The notes: generated by a model not told the origin, from the letters alone. A DNA stretch of 64,000 nt from Streptococcus salivarius (GCF_000785515.1 NZ_CP009913.1:1020001-1084000); one strand, 5' to 3'; counted from the stretch's first letter, positions 45,148 through 54,958 are shown. Program-made: numbers and translations.

Positions 45148-46248
45148 ATGTACGATTATCTTATCGTTGGTGCTGGTTTGTCTGGAGCAATCTTCGCACA
45201 TGAAGCTACAAAACGTGGCAAAAAAGTAAAAGTGATTGACAAGCGTGATCACATCGGTGGCAATATTTACTGTGAAGATGTTGAAGGTATCAACGTTCAC
45301 AAGTATGGTGCTCACATTTTCCATACCTCAAATAAAAAAGTTTGGGATTATGTCAACCAATTTGCTGAGTTTAATAACTATATCAACTCACCAATTGCTA
45401 ACTACAAGGGCAGTCTTTACAACCTTCCATTTAACATGAATACATTTTATGCTATGTGGGGCACTAAGACTCCGCAAGAAGTTAAGGACAAGATAGCTGA
45501 GCAAACGGCTGATATGAAAGATGTTGAGCCTAAAAACCTTGAAGAACAAGCTATCAAGTTGATTGGTCCAGATATCTACGAAAAGTTGATTAAGGGCTAT
45601 ACTGAAAAACAATGGGGCCGTTCTGCTACAGATCTTCCACCATTTATCATCAAACGTCTTCCTGTTCGTCTGACTTTTGATAACAACTACTTTAATGACC
45701 GTTACCAAGGAATTCCGATCGGTGGTTACAACGTCATCATTGAAAACATGCTTGGAGATGTAGAAGTAGAACTTGGTGTTGACTTCTTTGCCAATCGTGA
45801 AGAGCTTGAAGCTTCAGCTGAAAAAGTGGTCTTTACAGGGATGATTGACCAGTACTTTGATTACAAACACGGTGAGTTGGAGTATCGCAGTCTTCGTTTT
45901 GAACACGAAGTCTTGGATGAGGAAAACCATCAAGGGAACGCCGTGGTCAACTACACAGAGCGTGAGATTCCTTATACTCGTATCATTGAGCATAAGCACT
46001 TTGAGTATGGTACACAACCTAAGACAGTTATCACACGTGAATACCCAGCTGACTGGAAACGTGGAGATGAACCATACTACCCAATCAATGATGAAAAGAA
46101 CAACGCCATGTTTGCTAAGTACCAAGAAGAAGCTGAGAAAAATGACAAGGTTATCTTCTGTGGACGTTTGGCAGACTATAAATACTACGACATGCACGTG
46201 GTCATTGAGCGTGCTCTAGAAGTCGTTGAGAAAGAATTTACTAAATGA
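45148..46248 (+). CDS. glf: UDP-galactopyranose mutase
   Basis: 366-residue FAD enzyme converting UDP-galactopyranose to UDP-galactofuranose. FAD motif YLIVGAGLSGAIFAHEA at the start, then KVIDKRDHIGGNIYCE, HKYGAHIFHTSNKKVWDYV, GYTEKQWGR and the late FCGRLADYKYYDMH. AAGGAG precedes the ATG. Its presence implies galactofuranose in the polymer, fitting the transferase at 47248. Overlaps the Stealth gene by 4 bp. Confidence 0.97.
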   Translation: MYDYLIVGAGLSGAIFAHEATKRGKKVKVIDKRDHIGGNIYCEDVEGINVHKYGAHIFHTSNKKVWDYVNQFAEFNNYINSPIANYKGSLYNLPFNMNTFYAMWGTKTPQEVKDKIAEQTADMKDVEPKNLEEQAIKLIGPDIYEKLIKGYTEKQWGRSATDLPPFIIKRLPVRLTFDNNYFNDRYQGIPIGGYNVIIENMLGDVEVELGVDFFANREELEASAEKVVFTGMIDQYFDYKHGELEYRSLRFEHEVLDEENHQGNAVVNYTEREIPYTRIIEHKHFEYGTQPKTVITREYPADWKRGDEPYYPINDEKNNAMFAKYQEEAEKNDKVIFCGRLADYKYYDMHVVIERALEVVEKEFTK

Positions 46249-47237
46249 CACAAGAAAAAATTGATATCGTTGTTCTCTGGGTAGATGGAAGTGACCCAGA
46301 GTTTATCCGTGAGAAACAGGCTGTGACTGGTAAAGTTGCAGATTTGGACCAAGAAATTGATGGTGAGCAACGTTATCGTGATTATGGTATCTTTAATTAC
46401 TGGTTACGAATGATTGAAAAGCATGCTCCTTGGGTAAATAATGTTTATTTGATTACCAATGGGCAAAAGCCAGACTGGTTGAATTTGGATCATCCAAAAC
46501 TCAAATTGGTCACTCATAAGGAATTTATGCCTAATGAATACCTACCTACCTATAATTCAGCAGCTATTGAGCTTAATCTTCATCGTATTGAAGGATTGTC
46601 GGAGAACTATTTGTATTTCAATGATGATATGTACTTGATTAGAGATAGTCACCCTTCAGATTTTTATAAAAATGGTCAACCCAAGCTTTTAGCAGTATAC
46701 GATGCTTTAGTTCCTTGGTCACCGTTTACTAATACTTATCACAATAATGTTGAATTAATCTATCGCCATTTTCCTAATAAGAAGGCTTTGAAATCCTCGC
46801 CTTGGAAATTCTTTAATTTCCGTTATGGTTCCCTAGTTTTGAAAAACTTGTTACTCTTGCCTTGGGGTCCGACGGGATATGTGAATCAACATTTACCTGT
46901 TCCAATGAAGAAAAGCACTTTGGCACATTTATGGGAAATTGAAGGGGAAACTTTAGATAAAACATCACGTAATCAACTTAGAGACTATGGAGTAGATGTT
47001 AATCAATATATCTGTCAACATTGGCAAATTGAAAGTAATCAGTTTTACCCTATGTCAAAGAATTTTGGAGAGTCGATAGATCTAAATCAAGTTGATAGGT
47101 TAGTGAGTATCTTTAAAGATAAACGTAAAAAACTGCTTTGTGTCAATGATGACATTGACTTTAAAGAAGAGTATATCATTCGTTTTAAGGAAATCTTGAA
47201 AGAACGCTATCCTAAAAAATCAGCTTTTGAAAAATGA
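46245..47237 (+). CDS. Stealth family capsule phosphotransferase
   Basis: 330 residues. All Stealth blocks are visible: CR1 IDIVVLWVDGSDPEF (residues 6-20), CR2 RYRDYGIFNYWLRMIEKHAP and VYLITNGQKPDWL, CR3-like YFNDDMYLI, and a C-terminal CR4-like VNDDIDF. These enzymes transfer sugar-1-phosphate to make phosphodiester-linked polysaccharide and are homologous to the animal GlcNAc-1-phosphotransferase. ATG overlaps the glf stop (ATGA), so it is coupled. It implies a phosphodiester in the EPS. Confidence 0.92.
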   Translation: MTQEKIDIVVLWVDGSDPEFIREKQAVTGKVADLDQEIDGEQRYRDYGIFNYWLRMIEKHAPWVNNVYLITNGQKPDWLNLDHPKLKLVTHKEFMPNEYLPTYNSAAIELNLHRIEGLSENYLYFNDDMYLIRDSHPSDFYKNGQPKLLAVYDALVPWSPFTNTYHNNVELIYRHFPNKKALKSSPWKFFNFRYGSLVLKNLLLLPWGPTGYVNQHLPVPMKKSTLAHLWEIEGETLDKTSRNQLRDYGVDVNQYICQHWQIESNQFYPMSKNFGESIDLNQVDRLVSIFKDKRKKLLCVNDDIDFKEEYIIRFKEILKERYPKKSAFEK

Positions 47238-47247
47238 GAAATAAGAT

Positions 47248-48300
47248 ATGAAATACTATTTAAAAGAAGAATTTTTACACGATAACAATGTTAAAAATGC
47301 AGGAAATAAGGCTCGTAATGACGTTGAAGAAATTGTAAAGAGAGAGGGCTATCAAGCCTTGGTTCTTTCAGTTGACAATTGGTACGAGATGAGCACTGTT
47401 AAAGCACAGCTTCATAAATCAAAGGCTTTTGGTCAGGCTTTGGATCAATTGCAACAAGGAGATGAATTGCTTATTCAATTCCCGATGCTTCACCATAGCT
47501 TTTTTACAACACATCATGTCAAGAAAGCGCAGAAAAAAGGGGTAAAAGTTAATTTTATTATCCACGATTTAGAAGCTCTTCGTTATGTCAATGTTGAAAA
47601 TTTCCCTTTAAAGCATAAGATTCGTATTCAGATTCAAGAATCAGGTCTTCTTGGTGCAGCAGATGGTATCATCGCCCACAATCCAATTATGAAATCTGTT
47701 TTAGTTGATAAAGGGATTGAGGCAGATAAGATTGTTAGTCTTGGCATTTTCGACTATTTGATTCCAAATTTCCAAGAGAAGACTGGTCTTACTAAGAATC
47801 AGCCGATTATTGTGGCTGGTAATTTGGCACAAGAAAAGGCTGGTTATCTTTACTCTCTTCCTGCAGAACCTGCTTATAATCTTTATGGTGTTGGCTTCGA
47901 CGAGAGCAGAGCTCTTGCAAATGAGACCTACTTTGGTTCATTCCTACCTGATGAGCTTCCTGCAGCCCTTGAAGGTGGTTTTGGACTTGTCTGGGATGGT
48001 GATAGTGCTGAAACATGTAGTGGTGTTTTTGGTGAGTACCTTCGCTACAACAACTCTCATAAGGCTTCCCTTTACTTGGCATCAGGCTTCCCGCTTGTAG
48101 TTTGGAAACAGTCAGCCTTGTCTCACTTTGTGCTTGAGAATGATTGTGGGATTGCAGTAGAGTCGCTTCATGATTTGAAGGCTACCATTGACAATCTTTC
48201 AGATACTGATTACCAAGATTTGCTTGAAAATACTAAGCGTGTTGGTAAAGGTATTCGTGATGGTCACTACCTACTTACCGCATTGAACAATTTGAAATAA
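47248..48300 (+). CDS. Probable galactofuranosyltransferase
   Basis: 350 residues, GT-B-like, of the family including beta-1,6-galactofuranosyltransferases and Gtf3-type enzymes. Phrases: KARNDVEEIVKREGY, LLIQFPMLHHSFFTTHHVKKA, INF-type VNFIIHDLEALR, GAADGIIAHNPIMKSVL, and GFGLVWDGDSAETCSG, YLRYNNSHKASLYLASGFPLV near the donor site. The adjacent glf makes UDP-Galf the likely donor (inference). Last gene of the operon. Confidence 0.8.
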   Translation: MKYYLKEEFLHDNNVKNAGNKARNDVEEIVKREGYQALVLSVDNWYEMSTVKAQLHKSKAFGQALDQLQQGDELLIQFPMLHHSFFTTHHVKKAQKKGVKVNFIIHDLEALRYVNVENFPLKHKIRIQIQESGLLGAADGIIAHNPIMKSVLVDKGIEADKIVSLGIFDYLIPNFQEKTGLTKNQPIIVAGNLAQEKAGYLYSLPAEPAYNLYGVGFDESRALANETYFGSFLPDELPAALEGGFGLVWDGDSAETCSGVFGEYLRYNNSHKASLYLASGFPLVVWKQSALSHFVLENDCGIAVESLHDLKATIDNLSDTDYQDLLENTKRVGKGIRDGHYLLTALNNLK

Positions 48301-48301
48301 G

Positions 48302-48335
48302 ATAAAAAATCCTCACTAAGATGAGGATTTTTTGC
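48302..48335. terminator. Bidirectional terminator at the end of the eps locus
   Basis: AAAAAATCCTC (48304-48314) pairs with GAGGATTTTTT (48323-48333). It has T-runs on both strands and serves both converging genes. Confidence 0.9.
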
Positions 48336-48336
48336 A

Positions 48337-49356
48337 TTATTTGGAGATTTTAAACTGGTATTGGGTTCCTGAAACTTTTCCGTTTGAGTAGATTGCTTTA
48401 ATATAGTCGTCATAAGTAATTGACTTGGACTTACCTGCTTTTACGAGTTCAGGATCTCGCCATACATTTGGGTCAGTAGCATTGCTATCTCGCTTGGTGA
48501 GATAGAGGTACTCAATGTAGGTTCTATTGTCGACAAAGGCCCCAGCAACCTTTTCCGTACCATTATCAGATCGTGTATACATACGAGTCGTTCCTCCACC
48601 ATCTAGCAGGAAGGCAAGACGAATATTCGAGTAGCCTAAATTTTTTAAAAGGTTGTATACGTCTTGGTGATTCAAGCCCTTATTGAGGGAGTTGTGACCA
48701 TAGGTTTGGATAATACGGATAATACCGTCATAGGTTTCTACGTAAATAGAACGGGCATTTGGTTGGTCGGGGTCACCTTTCTCCCAGGTTTTATCTACCT
48801 TTTTATCCTTAATGATAATACCAAAGGCGCCTGTATCCCAACCATTACTTCCCATGTGAGTAAACATTTTAGCAGTGTCTATATTTGGGTAGGTTCCGGC
48901 AGTGATATTATTTTGATCATCTCCATATAGAAGGCCTGTTTTGCCCAATTCGATTTCCTTTTGAGCGAAAGGACGATCTAACCCTTCGTAGGACCAGAAA
49001 CCAGCGTTAATGAGGGCAAGGGCATCTCGACGTTTGGCTTCATACTTAATACTTTGCTCTGTGAGTTCAGGATTATCATCTTCGGTTCTTCCTTTTTGTA
49101 GGACATATTTTCCGTCCTTCTTGAAGGATAGAATCTGCATGTCTACATTTTTAATAGTGCCTTTTTCAAGTAGGACAGACTGATCTAAGAGCTCTTTATT
49201 TTTTATGGTAAAGCTCAATCCATCCTTATTTGATGGCATGGAAAGCTTCTTAATATCTCGGTTGTTGAAGTAGATGGTGAGGTAGAGCAGTCCCCCAACG
49301 ATGGCACCAATCATTAGAAGAGAAAACAGTATTCTTAAAATATTCTTCAATTTCAT
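48337..49356 (-). CDS. Membrane-anchored phosphodiester glycosidase (NAGPA domain)
   Basis: 339 residues. One N-terminal membrane helix (about 9-29) with the rest extracellular. The NAGPA-type domain shows ALINAGFWSYEG (about 112), GAFGIIIKD, and LLDGGGTTRMY starting near residue 250. Human NAGPA removes GlcNAc from the GlcNAc-phosphate-mannose diester; bacterial members are thought to cut sugar phosphodiesters in wall or capsule polymers. It faces the operon containing the Stealth transferase that would make such bonds. No ribosome site; the promoter ends 6 bp before the ATG. Confidence 0.87.
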   Translation of the reverse strand: MKLKNILRILFSLLMIGAIVGGLLYLTIYFNNRDIKKLSMPSNKDGLSFTIKNKELLDQSVLLEKGTIKNVDMQILSFKKDGKYVLQKGRTEDDNPELTEQSIKYEAKRRDALALINAGFWSYEGLDRPFAQKEIELGKTGLLYGDDQNNITAGTYPNIDTAKMFTHMGSNGWDTGAFGIIIKDKKVDKTWEKGDPDQPNARSIYVETYDGIIRIIQTYGHNSLNKGLNHQDVYNLLKNLGYSNIRLAFLLDGGGTTRMYTRSDNGTEKVAGAFVDNRTYIEYLYLTKRDSNATDPNVWRDPELVKAGKSKSITYDDYIKAIYSNGKVSGTQYQFKISK

Positions 49357-49362
49357 ACTATC

Positions 49363-49391
49363 ATTATAAACAATCTGGGCTTACAAAACAA
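49363..49391 (-). promoter_or_regulatory. NAGPA-gene promoter placing the start site at the ATG
   Basis: Minus strand: TTGTTT (49391-49386), a 17-bp spacer, TATAAT (49368-49363), 6 bp (GATAGT), ATG. Same geometry as the ferredoxin gene. Confidence 0.7.
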
Positions 49392-49444
49392 TCCTAAGAC
49401 CATTAAATATCCAAGAATAGTATCAGTTTTTCTTAGTATGGTAC

Positions 49445-49459
49445 TGGTAAGCGTTTTCT
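49445..49459 (+). promoter_or_regulatory. cre-like (CcpA) site before the HAD gene
   Basis: TGGTAAGCGTTTTCT matches the WTGNAANCGNWNNCW consensus at all but one position and lies just upstream of TATAAT at 49468-49473. Confidence 0.5.
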
Positions 49460-49467
49460 AAAAGGGT

Positions 49468-49473
49468 TATAAT
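49468..49473 (+). promoter_or_regulatory. -10 element of the HAD/phosphatase operon
   Basis: TATAAT, 29 bp before the HAD start; AAGGAGG follows at 49489-49495. Confidence 0.55.
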
Positions 49474-49501
49474 AAGAGTAAGTTAGTCAAGGAGGTTCTT
49501 T

Positions 49502-50320
49502 ATGACCATTAAGGTGATTGCAACAGATATGGATGGAACATTTTTAGACGATAAAGGGAGCTATGACAAGGAGCGTTTTAGTCAGATTTTAGATGCTATG
49601 GCTGCGCGTGATATGCACTTTGTCGTTGCATCAGGTAATAGTATGAGTCGCCTTAAACCCATGTTTGCGGAGACTTTTGACCGCCTGCATTTTGTAGCCG
49701 AAAATGGTGGTCAGGTGGTTAGCTATGGCAAGCTTCTATGTCAGGAGTTTATGGCATCAAATGATGTTGAAAACTTGCTAAGCTATTTTAATTATGATTT
49801 GTTGGATAGGCCGACTATATTTAATGGTGCTCAAGGCTCCTATATGTTAAAAGGGACTAGGGTTAATTTTGCTGAGATGATAACAGAAGAAGAGCAAGCC
49901 GCCATGGAAGCATCCATTCAACGTTTGAATGGGCTGGAGGATTTAGATGATGATTTCATCAAGATTACCATGTTGCTCAGTCCTGAAGAGGCTAATCGTG
50001 TGTCACAGGCTTTTAATCGTGATTTTGATGGCAATCTAGTTGCTGTTCCCAGTGGTTTTGGTGCTATTGACTTCATTCAAAAAGGCATGCACAAGGCTTG
50101 GGGACTCAAGCAGCTTCTTAACCACTGGGACTTGTCTGAAAATAATATCATGGCTTTCGGTGATGGAGACAATGATCTTGAGCTCCTGCAAATGGCTGGC
50201 CGCTCTTATGCTATGGAAAATGCCAGTCCAGCTATTTTACAAGTGGCAGACCAAATAGCACCGCACCATAAGAATCAAGGGGTCTTGACTATCTTAGAAG
50301 ATTATTTAGGTTTATCTTAA
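49502..50320 (+). CDS. HAD-superfamily phosphatase, Cof type
   Basis: 272 residues. HAD motif I ATDMDGTFLDDKG (nucleophile Asp), motif II VVASGNS, motif III Lys before AWGLKQL, and motif IV AFGDGDNDLELLQMAG. The large C2 cap places it with Cof-type sugar-phosphate or FMN phosphatases. AAGGAGG precedes the ATG. It heads a run with three histidine phosphatases, so the group may act on small phosphorylated metabolites; a cre-like site suggests carbon control. Confidence 0.9.
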   Translation: MTIKVIATDMDGTFLDDKGSYDKERFSQILDAMAARDMHFVVASGNSMSRLKPMFAETFDRLHFVAENGGQVVSYGKLLCQEFMASNDVENLLSYFNYDLLDRPTIFNGAQGSYMLKGTRVNFAEMITEEEQAAMEASIQRLNGLEDLDDDFIKITMLLSPEEANRVSQAFNRDFDGNLVAVPSGFGAIDFIQKGMHKAWGLKQLLNHWDLSENNIMAFGDGDNDLELLQMAGRSYAMENASPAILQVADQIAPHHKNQGVLTILEDYLGLS

Positions 50321-50338
50321 AAAAGGGTGGTAAAAGTA

Positions 50339-50941
50339 ATGAAGTTATATTTAATGCGACATGGTGAGACATTATTTAATACACAAAAGCGTGTTCAGGG
50401 ATGGTGTGACTCTCCCCTGACTGAAAATGGGATCTGGCAGGCGGAAGAAGCTAAGCAGTACTTTGCTAAGAAAGGTATTTCTTTTGACGCTGTCTATTCA
50501 TCTACGCAAGAGAGAGCAACTGACACGGCAAAGATTGTGGCGCCCGAGTATACTGTAACTCAGCTTAAAGGAATTAAAGAAATGAATTTTGGCTCTTTTG
50601 AGGCACAACCTGAGCACCTCTTGCCAAAACATCGACCTGGCACACGATCTTTCGAAGATCTTTTGGTTCCATATGGAGGGGAAGATATCCGTCAGGTTGG
50701 CCAGAGGGTTTTAAAGACTGTTATAGAGAAAGCAGAAGAGCATACTAAAGAGGGTGATGAGAATCTTCTATTTGTTAGTCATGGAGCGGCTTTATGGGGA
50801 TTGATCATTTTCATGGACTTGGCCTTTCCTGAAGGAGTGGGCTTTGGAAATTGTAATGTTTGTGTTTATGATTATAACCAAGGTCAATTGGAGCTTCTTC
50901 AGGTGATTGATCCGATTTCTGGTTTAGAGGTAACATTATGA
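50339..50941 (+). CDS. Histidine phosphatase, first of three
   Basis: 200 residues, phosphoglycerate-mutase-like. Catalytic RHG motif in LYLMRHGETLFN (phospho-His), acid-base Glu region KEMNFGSFEAQP, and second His in FVSHGAALWG. Could be a phosphatase or a mutase; the short length suits a phosphatase. ATG 50339 is preceded by AAGGGTGG. Its last 4 bp overlap the next gene (ATGA). Confidence 0.88.
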   Translation: MKLYLMRHGETLFNTQKRVQGWCDSPLTENGIWQAEEAKQYFAKKGISFDAVYSSTQERATDTAKIVAPEYTVTQLKGIKEMNFGSFEAQPEHLLPKHRPGTRSFEDLLVPYGGEDIRQVGQRVLKTVIEKAEEHTKEGDENLLFVSHGAALWGLIIFMDLAFPEGVGFGNCNVCVYDYNQGQLELLQVIDPISGLEVTL

Positions 50942-51546
50942 AAGAATTTTATTTAATGAGGCATGGACAAACACGGTTTAATGTTCAGCATAGGCTTCAG
51001 GGGGTCTGCGATGCCCCTTTAACGGAAGTCGGGATCGAACAGGCTAAAAAGGCTGGTCAGTATCTAGCCAAGCAGGAGCCAATTTTTGATCATGTCTTTA
51101 CGTCAACCTCTGAGAGAGCTAGTGATACCCTAGAAATTGTGACTGGACGAACAGACTATGAAAGACTTAAAGGTCTTAAGGGACAGGATTTTGGAGCTTT
51201 TGAGGGCCAGCCAGAGTATCTTACTCCTAAAACCTTACCTGATGGACAAGGCTTTGGTGATTACTTTGTTCAATTTGGTGGCGAGAGTACGACCCAGGTT
51301 CGGGATCGTATGGAGTTAACTATTAGGGCCATCATGGAGAGTGTGGCCGATGGTTCTAAGTCCTTGCTAGTTAGTCATGGACCATCTATTTTGCAGTTTT
51401 GTAGACGTGTTTTAAATCCCGCCCCAGATATTCGTGGTCTTAAAAATTGTTGCATCTTACATTTTACCTATGATCAAGGGCAATTTGAACTGGTTTCAGT
51501 ATATAATCCTGTAGAAGAAGAGTATATCTTTGGAGGCGAAGAATGA
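50938..51546 (+). CDS. Histidine phosphatase, second of three
   Basis: 202 residues. FYLMRHGQTRFN (RHG), KGQDFGAFEGQPEYL, and LLVSHGPSILQF (second His). Paralogue of its neighbours, with ATGA overlaps on both sides, so all three are translated together. The differing residues after the second His (PSI here, AAL in the first, AGAL in the third) hint at different substrates. Confidence 0.88.
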   Translation: MKEFYLMRHGQTRFNVQHRLQGVCDAPLTEVGIEQAKKAGQYLAKQEPIFDHVFTSTSERASDTLEIVTGRTDYERLKGLKGQDFGAFEGQPEYLTPKTLPDGQGFGDYFVQFGGESTTQVRDRMELTIRAIMESVADGSKSLLVSHGPSILQFCRRVLNPAPDIRGLKNCCILHFTYDQGQFELVSVYNPVEEEYIFGGEE

Positions 51547-52139
51547 CACGACTCTATTTAATGCGACATGGACAGACACTTTTTAACACACTCAATCGGA
51601 TTCAAGGTTGGTGTGATTCTCCATTGACCGAAAAAGGTCGGGACCAAGCTCGTCAGGTCCGTGCTTATTTTGAAAAACATGATATGACTTTTGATCAGTA
51701 TTATTGTACGACAACTGAAAGAGCTTCTGATACCATTGAATTGGCGACTGGGCGTACTGATTATCAACGTGTTAAGGGGCTAAAAGAAATGCATTTTGGT
51801 ATTTTTGAAGGTCAGCCAGAGTATCTTCATCCCAAGACACCTGTTGTGGGGCATTTTGGTGACCACTATGCCCAGTTTGGTGGGGAAAGTCAGGATCAGT
51901 TCGTTGCGCGTGTTGTTGCGAGTGCTAAGGAGATAGTAGATAAGCATCCTGACCAATCTATTTTAGCTGTTAGTCACGCTGGAGCCTTGATGACTTTTCT
52001 TCATGCCGTTGAGCCAGAGCGGGCCTTTCAGTCTTGTCCAGGCAATTGTGCCATCTTAGTTTTTGATTACGATGGATCGAGCTTTCACTTTGTCAAGCTG
52101 ATAGATCCAATAGCTGATCAAGAGTTGGTGGAATTTTAG
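51543..52139 (+). CDS. Histidine phosphatase, third of three
   Basis: 198 residues. LYLMRHGQTLFN (RHG), KEMHFGIFEGQPEYLHPK, and LAVSHAGALMTF, where the usual Gly after the second His is Ala. Otherwise like the two before it; shares the phrase FEGQPEYL with the second, suggesting that these two split last. Confidence 0.88.
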   Translation: MTRLYLMRHGQTLFNTLNRIQGWCDSPLTEKGRDQARQVRAYFEKHDMTFDQYYCTTTERASDTIELATGRTDYQRVKGLKEMHFGIFEGQPEYLHPKTPVVGHFGDHYAQFGGESQDQFVARVVASAKEIVDKHPDQSILAVSHAGALMTFLHAVEPERAFQSCPGNCAILVFDYDGSSFHFVKLIDPIADQELVEF

Positions 52140-52182
52140 CGGCTTTCTATGATCAAAGATAGTAAGAAACCCTTTCTTAGTG

Positions 52183-52188
52183 TATAAT
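52183..52188 (+). promoter_or_regulatory. -10 element before the second AI-2E gene
   Basis: TATAAT flanked by an imperfect inverted repeat, ACCCTTTC (52169-52176) and GGAAGGGT (52189-52196). The symmetry suggests a possible operator. Confidence 0.4.
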
Positions 52189-52217
52189 GGAAGGGTATTT
52201 TAAATTTTGGAGTGCCT

Positions 52218-53354
52218 ATGAAATTTACAAAAAATCAGTTCATTTGGTTGGCTGTCCTTTTTTTCAGCTGTTTCTTGATTTATACTTACTGGGAAACCGT
52301 TGTTTCAATTTGTAACACTATTTACATTGCCAGTCAGCCCTTCCTGGTTGGAGCAGGGATTGCCTTTGTGGTCAATATCCTGATGTCTTTTTATGAGAAG
52401 CTACTGGTCAAGTTTATTCCATTTGGTTTTATAGCTAAGATCAAGCGTCCTATTTCTTTGCTCTCGGCATTGGCGACCATTGGTTTGGTCTTTACTTGGG
52501 TAGTCTTCACTGTTCTTCCCGATTTGATTGACAGTATCAACACATTGATTAGTCAAGACCGTTCAGCTATTAATAATTTGATTAATTGGCTGCTTAAAAA
52601 CAAGTCCTTGCAAAAAATTATTCAAGATCTTGGTGGTGTGACACAGGTTAGAGAGCTAATCAATAGCTACAGTGCTCAGTTGCTTCAACAAATCATGAAT
52701 GGTTTGACAAGCTTCTTGACTTCGTTAACGAGTCTACCATCAACCTTGATTAATCTCTTTATTAGTATCGTCTTTTCTTGCTATGTTTTGGCTGGGAAAG
52801 AAAAACTTGGAAATCAGGTCAATCGTTTGGTAGATGTCTATTTAGGACGTTATGGTAAGACTTTCCACTATGTGGTTGCTATTCTCAATAATCGCTTCCG
52901 CAATTTCTTTGTTTATCAGTCGATTGAGGCTTGTATCTTGGGAACCTTGTGTTATATTGGGATGCGTATCTTTGATTTTCCATACGCCGCGACTATTTCT
53001 ATCCTGATTGGCTTTTCAGCTATGATACCAGTTGTGGGGGCCTATATCGGTGTGACAATTGGTACCATCTTGATTATGACACACTCTGTGACCTTGGCAC
53101 TTTTGTTTATTGCCTACGTGGTTATTTTGCAGCAGTTTGAAGGAAATCTCATCTATCCTTATGTGGTTGGTGGCTCTACCGGACTTCCTGGTATTTGGGT
53201 TATCTTCGCTATCACCATAGGTTCTGCTTTGGGTGGTATCTTGGGCATGTTGGTTTCTGTGCCAGTAGCCGCCACCCTTTATCAGATTGTTAAAGATAAT
53301 GTTGTTAGGCGAGAAGAGGCCAAAGCAGCAAATGCTATTGAAAATAATGATTAA
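52218..53354 (+). CDS. AI-2E family transporter, second copy
   Basis: 378-residue membrane protein with the family pattern: two N-terminal helix pairs, an extracytoplasmic segment, then GFSAMIPVVGAYIGVTIG and LQQFEGNLIYPYVVGGSTGL. It is clearly diverged from the copy at 1984. TTGGAG at 52207-52212 selects ATG 52218 over a GTG at 52212. Transported substrate unknown. Confidence 0.85.
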   Translation: MKFTKNQFIWLAVLFFSCFLIYTYWETVVSICNTIYIASQPFLVGAGIAFVVNILMSFYEKLLVKFIPFGFIAKIKRPISLLSALATIGLVFTWVVFTVLPDLIDSINTLISQDRSAINNLINWLLKNKSLQKIIQDLGGVTQVRELINSYSAQLLQQIMNGLTSFLTSLTSLPSTLINLFISIVFSCYVLAGKEKLGNQVNRLVDVYLGRYGKTFHYVVAILNNRFRNFFVYQSIEACILGTLCYIGMRIFDFPYAATISILIGFSAMIPVVGAYIGVTIGTILIMTHSVTLALLFIAYVVILQQFEGNLIYPYVVGGSTGLPGIWVIFAITIGSALGGILGMLVSVPVAATLYQIVKDNVVRREEAKAANAIENND

Positions 53355-53355
53355 T

Positions 53356-53382
53356 TAAAACAGACTTGGGTCTGTTTTTTTC
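53356..53382 (+). terminator. Rho-independent terminator
   Basis: AAACAGAC (53358-53365), loop TTGG, GTCTGTTT (53370-53377), further T's. Confidence 0.9.
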
Positions 53383-53417
53383 GTACTATAGTATCAGATG
53401 TCAATAAGATAGTATAA

Positions 53418-53432
53418 GTGTAATCGTTTTCT
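53418..53432 (+). promoter_or_regulatory. cre (CcpA) site of the 6-phospho-beta-glucosidase gene
   Basis: GTGTAATCGTTTTCT fits the WTGNAANCGNWNNCW consensus except the first base. It overlaps the -35 region of the TGT-TATACT promoter (-10 at 53439-53444), a place where CcpA represses. Confidence 0.65.
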
Positions 53433-53435
53433 AAG

Positions 53436-53444
53436 TGTTATACT
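53436..53444 (+). promoter_or_regulatory. Extended -10 promoter of the bgl gene
   Basis: TGT plus TATACT (53439-53444), 34 bp before the start codon. Confidence 0.6.
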
Positions 53445-53474
53445 ATTAGTATATTAAACAAGACGAGGAGATAA

Positions 53475-54914
<1,440 letters not shown>

Positions 54915-54921
54915 AAAATCG

Positions 54922-54958
54922 TTAAGAATCTCAGCAAAAGCTTGAGATTCTTATTTAG
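54922..54958 (+). terminator. Terminator-like hairpin after bglA
   Basis: AAGAATCTCA (54924-54933) pairs with TGAGATTCTT (54943-54952). The T-tract is poor. Confidence 0.6.
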
